Part shown: positions 18,927-25,648 of the stretch, piece after piece | How the letters are laid out: each line of letters begins with the position of its first letter | How positions within the stretch are numbered: position 1 is the first letter of the stretch | Origin: Bdellovibrionales bacterium GWB1_55_8 | Lineage (GTDB): Bacteria; Bdellovibrionota; UBA1018 | Direction: 5' to 3' | DNA: 32,342 bases | NCBI GenBank assembly: GCA_001769835.1 | Contig: MEPR01000085.1 | Span: 1 to 32,342, forward strand | Notes under the pieces: model-generated | Database searches by the model: none | What the model was told of the DNA's origin: nothing | The model's input: only the letters and a program-made list of their open reading frames with translations | Position numbers and translations under genes: made by a program

Positions 18927-20668
18927 CGGCCGAGAATATCATGGAGCAGGAAGAGGGAGAGATCGGGGCGATTCGGTCCAATCATCTGCGAAAGCTGATT
19001 GGCTGTATGCTTTGCCACCCGGCGCCGCTCGCAATTGGCCTGGTTCTGATGGTGGCAACCACCGCTGCCGCGCTCCTTGAGCCGCGCCTTTTCGGTTTTG
19101 CGATAGACGAGGCCATTGTTCCACGTGATTGGTCGAAACTCAGGAGTTTGAGTGCGATCTATTTCGGGGTGATTCTTATCCGAGTGGTTTCGGTCATAGG
19201 GCAGACCTACTATTTTGAAAAGCTCGGGCAAAGGGTCGCTCAGGACCTTCGCTGTCGGCTTTTCTCCCATTTGCAGAGACTTCCTGTGTCGGCGTTTGAC
19301 CGAAATCCGGCAGGACGCCTGATGACCCGGGTAACGAATGACATTTCATCGTTGTCCGAAATGTTTTCGGCCGGATTCGTGGCATTGGCCGGTAATGCGC
19401 TGCTGCTTGTCGGCATCCTGGTATGGCTGCTGGTCCTTGATCTCAGATTGGGATTGATTGCGGGCACCGTGTTCCCAGTGATGGCGATTCTAACGGTATA
19501 CTTCAGTGCGCGTCTCAAGGTGGCGTATCGAGAGGCTCGCACCCGGCTGTCCGCGCTGAACGCATTTCTGGCCGAGAATCTGCTTGGAATGAAAATCATT
19601 CACCTATTCAATCGCCAGTCCGCGCAGCTCGGACGGTTCAACGAAGTCAACGAACGTTTCACTGATTCTCAGTTTGCCACGGTCCGGATTTTTGCTCTCT
19701 TTCATCCGGTCATCACCATCTGCTCCGGGATCGCCGTTTCACTGGTCATCTGGTATGGCGTTGGCTCAGTCCACGATGCGTCATTGGCTCCCGGCGTGCT
19801 GGTCGCATTTCTGGCCTATGTACTCGCGCTATTTCAACCGCTTCGGGAAATGGCGGACAAGTGGAACATCTTTCTGTCCGGGATGGCTTCCGCTGAACGC
19901 GTTTTCTCCATTCTGGAGTGGCCCGTGGAGCTTCCCGCTGGCGAAGGCGGTGAGCTTGCGCCGGCGGTTCCGATCGCGAGCCTGCGGGGGCATATTATTT
20001 TTGAGAACGTCTGGTTCGCTTATGAGGGAGATCACTGGATTCTGAAAGATTTCAGTCTCGAGATTTCTCCGGGTTCGCAAGTGGGCGTGGTCGGCCATAC
20101 GGGGGCTGGCAAGACCACGCTCATCAGCCTTTTGATGCGGTTCTATGAGCCTCAGCGAGGCCGTATTCTTCTGGATGGCAAAGACCTGCGCGATTACGAT
20201 AAACGTGCTTTGCGCGCAAGCATCGGAATCGTCCAGCAGGATGTCTTCCTTTTCTCCGGCTCGCGTGCGGACAATGTCGATTTCTGGGCCGGCACGGGAA
20301 AATCGGGTGCGGAACTGGGCGAACGGGGCGGGTCGTTATCCGCCGGGGAACGACAGGTACTTGCGTTTGAGCGTGCACGCGCCGCCAATCCGTCGATCTG
20401 GATCCTGGATGAAGCCACGGCAAACGTGGACTCCGGCACGGAGGCCCGTCTGCAGCAGGAGCTGGAATCTTCGAGTCAGGGGCGAACGGCGGTTCTTATC
20501 GCGCATCGGCTCGCGACTGTTCGAAACGCATCGAATATCATTGTTCTTCACAAGGGGCAGATACTGGAGCAGGGGTCACACGGGCAGCTGATTGATCTTG
20601 ATGGATTGTACGCGCGTCTCTACCGCTATCAACGCGCACGGGAGCTTCACGGCAACCAGAACGTGTAA
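18923..20668 (+). CDS. ABC exporter half, heterodimer subunit 2 (shortened helical subdomain)
   Basis: This 581-residue protein has an exporter membrane domain (about 25-330) and an ATP-binding domain. Walker A is GHTGAGKT at 391-398, the Q-loop Gln is 439, the signature is the variant LSAGE at 472-476, Walker B LDEA has the catalytic Glu at 497, and the H-loop His is 528. From the Q-loop Gln to the signature there are 33 residues, against 61 in its partner, so about 28 residues of the alpha-helical subdomain are missing while the frame stays intact. That subdomain couples to the membrane domain, so the change is striking; it could be an in-frame deletion or a lineage feature. The last 22 bp overlap the convergent epmA gene. 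Confidence 0.9.
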   Translation: MTAENIMEQEEGEIGAIRSNHLRKLIGCMLCHPAPLAIGLVLMVATTAAALLEPRLFGFAIDEAIVPRDWSKLRSLSAIYFGVILIRVVSVIGQTYYFEKLGQRVAQDLRCRLFSHLQRLPVSAFDRNPAGRLMTRVTNDISSLSEMFSAGFVALAGNALLLVGILVWLLVLDLRLGLIAGTVFPVMAILTVYFSARLKVAYREARTRLSALNAFLAENLLGMKIIHLFNRQSAQLGRFNEVNERFTDSQFATVRIFALFHPVITICSGIAVSLVIWYGVGSVHDASLAPGVLVAFLAYVLALFQPLREMADKWNIFLSGMASAERVFSILEWPVELPAGEGGELAPAVPIASLRGHIIFENVWFAYEGDHWILKDFSLEISPGSQVGVVGHTGAGKTTLISLLMRFYEPQRGRILLDGKDLRDYDKRALRASIGIVQQDVFLFSGSRADNVDFWAGTGKSGAELGERGGSLSAGERQVLAFERARAANPSIWILDEATANVDSGTEARLQQELESSSQGRTAVLIAHRLATVRNASNIIVLHKGQILEQGSHGQLIDLDGLYARLYRYQRARELHGNQNV

Positions 20669-21873
20669 TCGATCTGTGGTTCGTCCGCGAACAGCATCAC
20701 GAGGCGATCAAAGCCCACGGCAATTCCTCCGGACGGAGGGAGTCCTTCTTCCAGTGCGCCGAGAAACTCTTCATCCATGGGCGTCGCCGGAAAATCGTTC
20801 CCATAGACGCGGGCTCGCAGTTCCATGTCTTCGGCGAACCGCGTCCGCTGCTCCACGGGATCCGTCAGCTCTTCAAAGGCGTTGCCGAGCTCCAGCCCTC
20901 CGGCGTAGACTTCAAAGCGCCTGGCCCAGTGGCTTCCGTCCGGATCCGCCGCGACCACGGCGAGCGCTGATTGCGACGCCGGGTAATCCACTACGAAGAC
21001 CGCACGATCGGCCGGAAGCGCGGGCTCGACGATGTTGAGCCAGATCCTGAAATAGAGATCATCCCAGGTATCCGTCGGCGCCGGTTTGAGTCCGAGCCGC
21101 AGGCACTCCTGAGCCAGATCCTCCGTCTGCGAAGACTTCACAAGATCAACGCCAGCCAGTGACGTGAAAAGATCCCGAACTTTTAATCTCGGCCAGGGCG
21201 TCGCAACCGAAATGTTTTGTCCTTGAAATTTCAACCTGGCTTCCCCGAAGAGCCGGAGCGCGAGCGTCGAAAACAGCTCTTCCGTATCCTTCATGATGTC
21301 GGTGTAGCCGGCATACGCACGATACCACTCCAACATGGTGAATTCGCGATGGTGAGTGGTGGAGCGGGGTTCGTGGCGAAAAGCCGGAGAGAGCTGATAG
21401 ACACGTTCGAGGCCTCCGACAAGGAGGCGTTTCATGGCGAATTCGGGAGAGGTGGGAAGGAAACCCGCCAGCTCCGGTTCCGGGCCCGTCGCAGTGGTCA
21501 CGCGGAAAGGACGGATATGCGGTTCCATACCTGGTGAAGGGACGACAAGCGGGGTTCGTGTCGCGAGAAATCCCCGCGAGTTGAAAAAGGAGTGTGTTTC
21601 GGCCTCGAGCTTTGCCCGCGTTTTCATAGCCTGAATGCGTCTCGGGTCAAGTACCTGCTGCATCCATTTCATCGTGCCGGACCGGTTTCTGGTAAGTACC
21701 CGAGCGCGCGACGCCGTGATTTCGACGATATCGCCGACTCGAACGTCGTGGGCATCCGAGACTTCAAAATCTTTAAGCCCCTCGGCTGTCGCAACGCGAA
21801 GCCGAGTTGTTTTGTAATCAGTGTCATCAGGCGTGGTCAGGGCGACGCAGCGCCCGTGAAAAGGGTGAGGCAT
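20647..21873 (-). CDS. epmA: Elongation factor P lysyltransferase (EpmA/GenX)
   Basis: This 408-residue protein is a class II lysyl-tRNA-synthetase catalytic core without a full anticodon-binding domain. The segments TSPEFAMKRLL, FRHEPRSTTHHREFTMLEWYR, VDYPASQSALA, FEVYAGGLELGNAFEELTD and GGIAVGFDRLVML align by eye with EpmA, which attaches beta-lysine to EF-P. The usual length is about 325. The extra N-terminal 65-70 residues, with a strand-rich stretch around VRVGDIVEITASRARVL, look like a remnant OB fold. EpmB and EF-P are not in the window. The start has no Shine-Dalgarno, and a palindrome lies just upstream in the intergenic space shared with the divergent Nudix gene. Confidence 0.88.
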   Translation of the reverse strand: MPHPFHGRCVALTTPDDTDYKTTRLRVATAEGLKDFEVSDAHDVRVGDIVEITASRARVLTRNRSGTMKWMQQVLDPRRIQAMKTRAKLEAETHSFFNSRGFLATRTPLVVPSPGMEPHIRPFRVTTATGPEPELAGFLPTSPEFAMKRLLVGGLERVYQLSPAFRHEPRSTTHHREFTMLEWYRAYAGYTDIMKDTEELFSTLALRLFGEARLKFQGQNISVATPWPRLKVRDLFTSLAGVDLVKSSQTEDLAQECLRLGLKPAPTDTWDDLYFRIWLNIVEPALPADRAVFVVDYPASQSALAVVAADPDGSHWARRFEVYAGGLELGNAFEELTDPVEQRTRFAEDMELRARVYGNDFPATPMDEEFLGALEEGLPPSGGIAVGFDRLVMLFADEPQIDYTFWLP

Positions 21874-21875
21874 GG

Positions 21876-21897
21876 GCTTTCAGTGATACCTGAAAGC
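21876..21897. repeat. Palindrome between epmA and the CoA-Nudix gene
   Basis: GCTTTCAG and CTGAAAGC form a perfect 8-bp inverted repeat with a six-base centre (TGATAC). It lies within the 45-bp space between two divergent starts, immediately upstream of the epmA ATG and before a TAAAAT hexamer (21901-21906) that may be the -10 of the rightward gene. It could be an operator shared by both genes or an RNA hairpin. Confidence 0.4.
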
Positions 21898-21918
21898 GGG
21901 TAAAATGAAACCCTCCCT

Positions 21919-22548
21919 ATGTCAGACACTGAACCGCAACACGAAAATTCTCGCGAGTCCTTTGAAGATAAGCTCAGGACCGCACTTGCACTCGATTTGC
22001 CTTATTCCGAGCGGCTATTGCACCCCGAAGGCCGAGCGGCCGCTGTACTGATCCTTTTCGGATGGAATCGTTCGTCTCCGCAGTCCGGTCCTTCGATCTT
22101 GCTGACGCGAAGAACTGAACTCGTCGAGACCCACAAGGGTCAAATTGCTTTCCCGGGCGGAGTGGTCGATCCGGAGGACGCTGACTCAGTCGCTGCCGCG
22201 CTGCGCGAGACCGAGGAAGAGGTGGGAATTTCGCCTGCTTCCGTGCGAGTGCTGGGTGAGCTTCCAAAGCTTTGGACGGTGACCGGATTCTGGATCACGC
22301 CCATTGTCGGTATTCTTCACCCTTCGATTGGCGATACGACCATTCGCATCAGTCCAGCTGAAATTGCCGAGGTTTTCTGGGCTCCATTGGTTCAGCTCCA
22401 GGCATCGGATACCTATCGTGAAGAGCAGTTCGTCATTGGGAGGTCCTCTTACCCGATTCATGTTTATCAGTTGCAGGGGCACCGCGTCTGGGGCGCCACG
22501 GGAGCCATGCTGAAAAACCTGCTCGATCGAATCGAGCGATTGAGATAG
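21919..22548 (+). CDS. Nudix hydrolase, CoA pyrophosphatase type (NudL-like)
   Basis: This 209-residue protein carries the NudL/CoAse signature LLTRRTELVETHKGQIAFPG, directly followed by the Nudix box GGVVDPEDAD...RETEEEVG. The family cleaves coenzyme A and derivatives to phosphopantetheine and 3',5'-ADP. Length fits (about 190-210). A TAAAAT hexamer lies 12 bases before the ATG and no Shine-Dalgarno is visible. The gene after it starts nine bases past its stop, so the two may be co-transcribed. Confidence 0.88.
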   Translation: MSDTEPQHENSRESFEDKLRTALALDLPYSERLLHPEGRAAAVLILFGWNRSSPQSGPSILLTRRTELVETHKGQIAFPGGVVDPEDADSVAAALRETEEEVGISPASVRVLGELPKLWTVTGFWITPIVGILHPSIGDTTIRISPAEIAEVFWAPLVQLQASDTYREEQFVIGRSSYPIHVYQLQGHRVWGATGAMLKNLLDRIERLR

Positions 22549-22557
22549 TCTCGCCGA

Positions 22558-23079
22558 ATGAGAAAATTCATCGCTCAAATTGCAGGCGGGCTCTTCCTTT
22601 CAATCGCACTGTCAGCGAATTTTGCGTCGGCGGAGGAAGCCGAGGAAAACTGGAAGGGGGCATCCGATCCAGCTCAGTTTCACCTGGGCGCATTGACGGG
22701 ACTCGGAATTCTCGATTCGAGCGCCGGGTTTGAAGTTCTTGGAACCTTGAGCAGAAAAATCGTGCCTCAGGGCTTTGTGCCGGATATCAGCAATTCCGTA
22801 TCAATCGAGATCCAGGCCGGCCCGATCTTTATTCACTCAACCACAGCTTTCTCCTACAGCGCGCATCTGAGATGGGATTTCCGAAAAGACGCGGCTTGGA
22901 CCTTTTATTCGGTGGCGGGTCTCGGGGGCAGCATTACCGGAGAGTCGCTCGATAACCGCTTTTTGCTTTTTCCGCGTTTCGGCGCCGGGGTTATCCGGAC
23001 TTTCAATGAGAATGCCCCTTCCATCCGCTTTGAAGTGAGTCACGAAAGGCTGTCGCTCGGCGCTATCTGGGGTTTCTGA
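22558..23079 (+). CDS. Small outer-membrane barrel candidate
   Basis: This 173-residue product has a signal peptide ending near NFASAEE. The rest is strand-rich (FHLGALTGLGILDS, VSIEIQAGPIFIH, FYSVAGLGGSITG) and ends in LGAIWGF with a terminal Phe, suggesting an eight-strand barrel. No named family is recognised. There is no Shine-Dalgarno; a weak TAGTCT lies six bases before the ATG. It faces the next envelope gene tail to tail with a 10-bp gap. Confidence 0.65.
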   Translation: MRKFIAQIAGGLFLSIALSANFASAEEAEENWKGASDPAQFHLGALTGLGILDSSAGFEVLGTLSRKIVPQGFVPDISNSVSIEIQAGPIFIHSTTAFSYSAHLRWDFRKDAAWTFYSVAGLGGSITGESLDNRFLLFPRFGAGVIRTFNENAPSIRFEVSHERLSLGAIWGF

Positions 23080-23089
23080 TCAGCGGCGC

Positions 23090-24154
23090 TTACCAGCGAA
23101 AGGTCACGTTGGCGGCGGTGAAGAATCCATTGGTCAGGTCAATGCTTTGGGTATCCAGCGAATCGGGCTGCTCGGAACCATTGTCCGGCAGATTTTTTCC
23201 AAGGGCCCATTCCAAGGAGACCTTGTCGTTCGCAAGGCGAAGACCGATTCTGCCTGTCGTATTGTCAGCTGAGCTGAGCCCGTCCAATCGATCCAGCAAG
23301 CGATAGCTCACTCCGCCAAGGAGTGTGGCCCATTCATTCAACGCCCCTTCAAACGAGAGATCCAGGGGCAGAATCTTCCGCTCACCTTGAGCTGGACCGC
23401 CGGAATCCGCGATTTTGTAATAACTCAGGCCGTAATTCATCTTAACGCCTTCAACGACACGGGTGCTCCGAGTGAAACCGAAGCCATAAGTAATTTCCTT
23501 AAGCGCCGACAAGGCATTGGGATCCGTGGATCGATCACCCGCAGTTACCGCGACAAAATAAGGGACCCATTCGCCCCAGCGATAGCGAAGGCCTGCCCGG
23601 TAAAAATAATGTTCGCGATTCGGCTCGTTTCCCGAGGGTTTTATTGTGAAAAAGGGTTCGTAGTCCCCGATTACAGCACCTGCGTGAACGCTCAGGTCGG
23701 ATGAGTTTCCGGATGAGGCCCGGGCGCCGGCGTAGCTGAGGCCCAGACCCCATTTGAATCCGAAATCTCCGCCAACGAAAAACTCAAAAGGCCGCACTGG
23801 GGCCACCGCATAAGGAAGCGTTGTTCCACCGGCGATTCCGGGCACGGTGACGATGGCGCTCCCACGATTCAGGAACACGCCGTAACTGATCAGAAAAAGA
23901 CTGTCAAAAATGCCGCCCTGAGCTGTACCGCCGGGCGCATTGGACTTCTCTATGGTACCCCAGTGATTGAAATCGTTGATGTAAGCGGGGTTGTAAAAAA
24001 TATTATAACCGTGATCGAACAGGAAGCTGCCACCATTGAGCGCCACGCCGCCATCACCCGTTCCGAGGATGAGTTCCCTTGCTCGCGAAGCATGGACCTC
24101 GGTTGATACCAGCGACCCCAAAAGCAAAAGCCCGGAGGCAATAGGCAGTTTCAT
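23090..24154 (-). CDS. Outer-membrane barrel candidate, PorV/FadL-like start
   Basis: This 354-residue product has a signal peptide ending at about VHASRA. The mature N terminus, with RELILGTGDGGVALNGGSF followed soon by NIFYNPAYI, resembles the start of PorV- and FadL-like outer-membrane proteins, in which an aligned Gly-rich hatch segment is followed by an 'NPA' motif. The remainder is a run of amphipathic strands, ending VTFRW with an aromatic last residue. It may be a channel for hydrophobic compounds or a secretion-associated barrel. No Shine-Dalgarno is visible; a TGATAA hexamer lies about ten bases before the ATG. Confidence 0.7.
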   Translation of the reverse strand: MKLPIASGLLLLGSLVSTEVHASRARELILGTGDGGVALNGGSFLFDHGYNIFYNPAYINDFNHWGTIEKSNAPGGTAQGGIFDSLFLISYGVFLNRGSAIVTVPGIAGGTTLPYAVAPVRPFEFFVGGDFGFKWGLGLSYAGARASSGNSSDLSVHAGAVIGDYEPFFTIKPSGNEPNREHYFYRAGLRYRWGEWVPYFVAVTAGDRSTDPNALSALKEITYGFGFTRSTRVVEGVKMNYGLSYYKIADSGGPAQGERKILPLDLSFEGALNEWATLLGGVSYRLLDRLDGLSSADNTTGRIGLRLANDKVSLEWALGKNLPDNGSEQPDSLDTQSIDLTNGFFTAANVTFRW

Positions 24155-24192
24155 GGCTGCGCGTTTATCACACGCTCCGAGTTCGGGCCAGA

Positions 24193-24693
24193 TCAGTTCC
24201 GCGCGCCCCAGAGTCTGAGGCGGAGGTTTCGCAAAGGTCGCGAGACAGACGGCTCGAGAATGACTCCCCAGCTCTGCCCGGGAAAAAGGGAACGCCCTGC
24301 ACCCGAACAGTCGTCCGACCAGTCAATCAAACGGGTGCCGGTCAGGGACCCGTCATCCCAAACGACCTCGATCTTCTGAAAAGAAAAAGGGATCCCGTAT
24401 GGGAGCGGATCCGGAAAGGAAAAAGTCGCGCGCACACCGCCGAGGGATTCCCACTCAAGAAGAAGACGGGCTTCGGTTAAAATTTCGGGGTGCCGCGGCG
24501 AAAGCGGAATCCTCCAGACGCCAAGGAGGCCGTTTTCCGGCATCGTTCCGTTCCAGGAGGCAGTCAAAAGGGGCCCTTCCAACTGACAGCCGGAGTCATC
24601 GTTCTCCGGTGCGAGCGCGTGAGTTGGCGCGGTCCATAAGATGACAGCGAAAATGGTTCCGACAAGAGTGAGCCGGAGCTGACGGAAAGCCAT
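24193..24693 (-). CDS. Exported protein of unknown function
   Basis: This 166-residue product has a signal peptide ending near PTHALAP. The mature part has two Cys (SGCQLEG and DDCSGAG) that may form a disulfide, several Trp, and strand-like segments, consistent with a small beta-sandwich periplasmic protein. The family is unknown. It lies 38 bp upstream of, and in the same direction as, the PorV/FadL-like gene, so they may share a transcript. There is no Shine-Dalgarno. An AAAGCCAT/ATGGCTTT palindrome is centred one base upstream of the ATG. Confidence 0.6.
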   Translation of the reverse strand: MAFRQLRLTLVGTIFAVILWTAPTHALAPENDDSGCQLEGPLLTASWNGTMPENGLLGVWRIPLSPRHPEILTEARLLLEWESLGGVRATFSFPDPLPYGIPFSFQKIEVVWDDGSLTGTRLIDWSDDCSGAGRSLFPGQSWGVILEPSVSRPLRNLRLRLWGARN

Positions 24694-24777
24694 GATGGCT
24701 TTTCGGCAAAGTCGTTCTGTTTCTAAAGGGGCTGTTTACGGGAGGAGTTTTTTAAAGGGGGCAGCGGGAAAAGGAGG

Positions 24778-24828
24778 AAAAAAAGAGCGGAGCTTTCCCG
24801 GACGCCCTATGGAGGGGCGCCCGGGAAA
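24778..24828 (-). terminator. Strong hairpin after the basic-peptide gene
   Basis: Read on the minus strand, a 14-bp stem (24828-24815 with 24807-24794, one G-T pair) closes a seven-base loop just six bases after the stop of the basic-peptide gene. A run of seven T (24784-24778) follows, but nine bases lie between stem and T-run, so this is a slightly atypical Rho-independent terminator. Confidence 0.65.
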
Positions 24829-24833
24829 TAAAA

Positions 24834-24908
24834 TTACTTCTTCTTGGTCTTGGTGGTCTTCTTGGCTTTGGTTTTCGCGGCGGTTTTTGTTTTCTTCTTG
24901 GTGGCCAT
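24834..24908 (-). CDS. 24-residue lysine-rich basic peptide (histone H1-tail-like)
   Basis: A 25-codon frame starts with ATG at 24908 and stops with TAA at 24836-24834. The product has 24 residues: Met, 12 Lys, 7 Thr and 4 Ala, with no acidic or large hydrophobic residue. It begins MATKKKTKTAA and ends in three Lys. GGAG lies six bases before the ATG, a TTGTCA/TATGTT promoter lies upstream, and a strong hairpin follows six bases after the stop, so it looks like a complete one-gene unit. The composition resembles H1/Hc-type nucleoid-binding tails. Such a peptide could bind DNA, RNA or polyphosphate; this is inference from composition alone. It is too short for most gene finders. Confidence 0.7.
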   Translation of the reverse strand: MATKKKTKTAAKTKAKKTTKTKKK

Positions 24909-24952
24909 GGATATCTCCAGTGTTATTGGTTGTTGATCGTACTGCTTAAGTC

Positions 24953-24981
24953 AACATACCTGTCGTTTGTCATATGACAAA
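24953..24981 (-). promoter_or_regulatory. Promoter with perfect 16-bp palindromic operator candidate
   Basis: Read on the minus strand, TTGTCA (24980-24975) is followed after 16 bp by TATGTT (24958-24953), with an expected transcription start near 24946 and a leader of about 38 nt to the basic-peptide ATG. The -35 hexamer lies inside the perfect palindrome TTTGTCATATGACAAA (24966-24981), the layout expected for a dimeric repressor that blocks polymerase. Confidence 0.55.
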
Positions 24982-24994
24982 ACTTTTTTTTCAA

Positions 24995-25441
24995 TCACTC
25001 ACTCTCTTTTGGATTCACCGGATCCCGCGCGAGCGCTGATTGAATTTCTTCGGCAGCGTACAATCGCGCACGATGGGTTGCCTCGCTTGCTCCTCGGCAG
25101 AATGACAAAACCTGTGATCGCCATGCACGAGCGTTCATGTTCTCAGGCCAGAAAGGCCATGTTCGGCACTGTTCCGGTCGCGCTTCGTAAACTTCACAGC
25201 CGTTGTTTTTGAAAAAGCCACAGTCCAACCGGGGATTTTTAAGATGTGTCCAGCCATCTGTTTCCTCGCAATATTTCCGGCGAAACTCTTTTTCGGAAAG
25301 CTGGAGGTGAAGAGCGAGACGTTGGCGGTCCTTTTTGGTGAGATAAACGAATCCGTAGGTATCACGGGCCTGACAACACTTGCCGCAACCCAGACACTTG
25401 AACCGGACCCCCTTTTTCCAGAACGCAGGCCTCGGACTCAC
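24995..25441 (-). CDS. YkgJ-family cysteine-cluster protein
   Basis: This 148-residue protein belongs to the YkgJ/CxxCxxCC family: CLGCGKCCQ at the N terminus, then CGFFKNNGCEVYEARPEQCRTWPFWP, and a late SFCRG. The conserved cysteines probably bind zinc or an iron-sulfur cluster; the biochemical role of the family is not settled. It starts with GTG inside the TGA of the copper chaperone gene (GTGA), so translation is coupled to copZ. That placement suggests, but does not prove, a part in metal handling. Confidence 0.85.
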   Translation of the reverse strand: MSPRPAFWKKGVRFKCLGCGKCCQARDTYGFVYLTKKDRQRLALHLQLSEKEFRRKYCEETDGWTHLKNPRLDCGFFKNNGCEVYEARPEQCRTWPFWPENMNARAWRSQVLSFCRGASEATHRARLYAAEEIQSALARDPVNPKESE

Positions 25442-25647
25442 GACAGTACGTCGAAACCCGCATCTTCGATGGCGGACTTGAAATCCTCTTTCGTGGCGGA
25501 TTTGTCATCGTATTCAATGGCAACCTGCCCCTGATCGAGCGAGACGTTCACGTTCTTGACCCCTGAGATGGGTTCCAGGACTTTCTTCACGCTGCGTACG
25601 CAGCCATCGCATGTCATTCCCTGTACTTTCAGAGTGATGTTAGCCAT
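25438..25647 (-). CDS. copZ: CopZ-like copper chaperone (HMA domain)
   Basis: This 69-residue protein is a single heavy-metal-associated domain with the metal site GMTCDGC, beginning MANITLKVQ. It would carry Cu(I) to the CopA pump encoded just upstream. The frame is open further upstream, into copA, but AGGAAGG five bases before this ATG, together with family length, fixes the start at 25647. The copA stop and this ATG are separated by a single base, and its stop overlaps the YkgJ gene start, so the three genes form a compact operon. Confidence 0.92.
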   Translation of the reverse strand: MANITLKVQGMTCDGCVRSVKKVLEPISGVKNVNVSLDQGQVAIEYDDKSATKEDFKSAIEDAGFDVLS

Positions 25648-25648
25648 T

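Noticed and set aside
24964-24990. Rho-independent terminator on the plus strand (palindrome followed by eight T)
   Set aside because: The hairpin plus T-run looks like a terminator, but no plus-strand gene lies upstream within range, and the palindrome has no loop. An operator reading fits the minus-strand promoter better.
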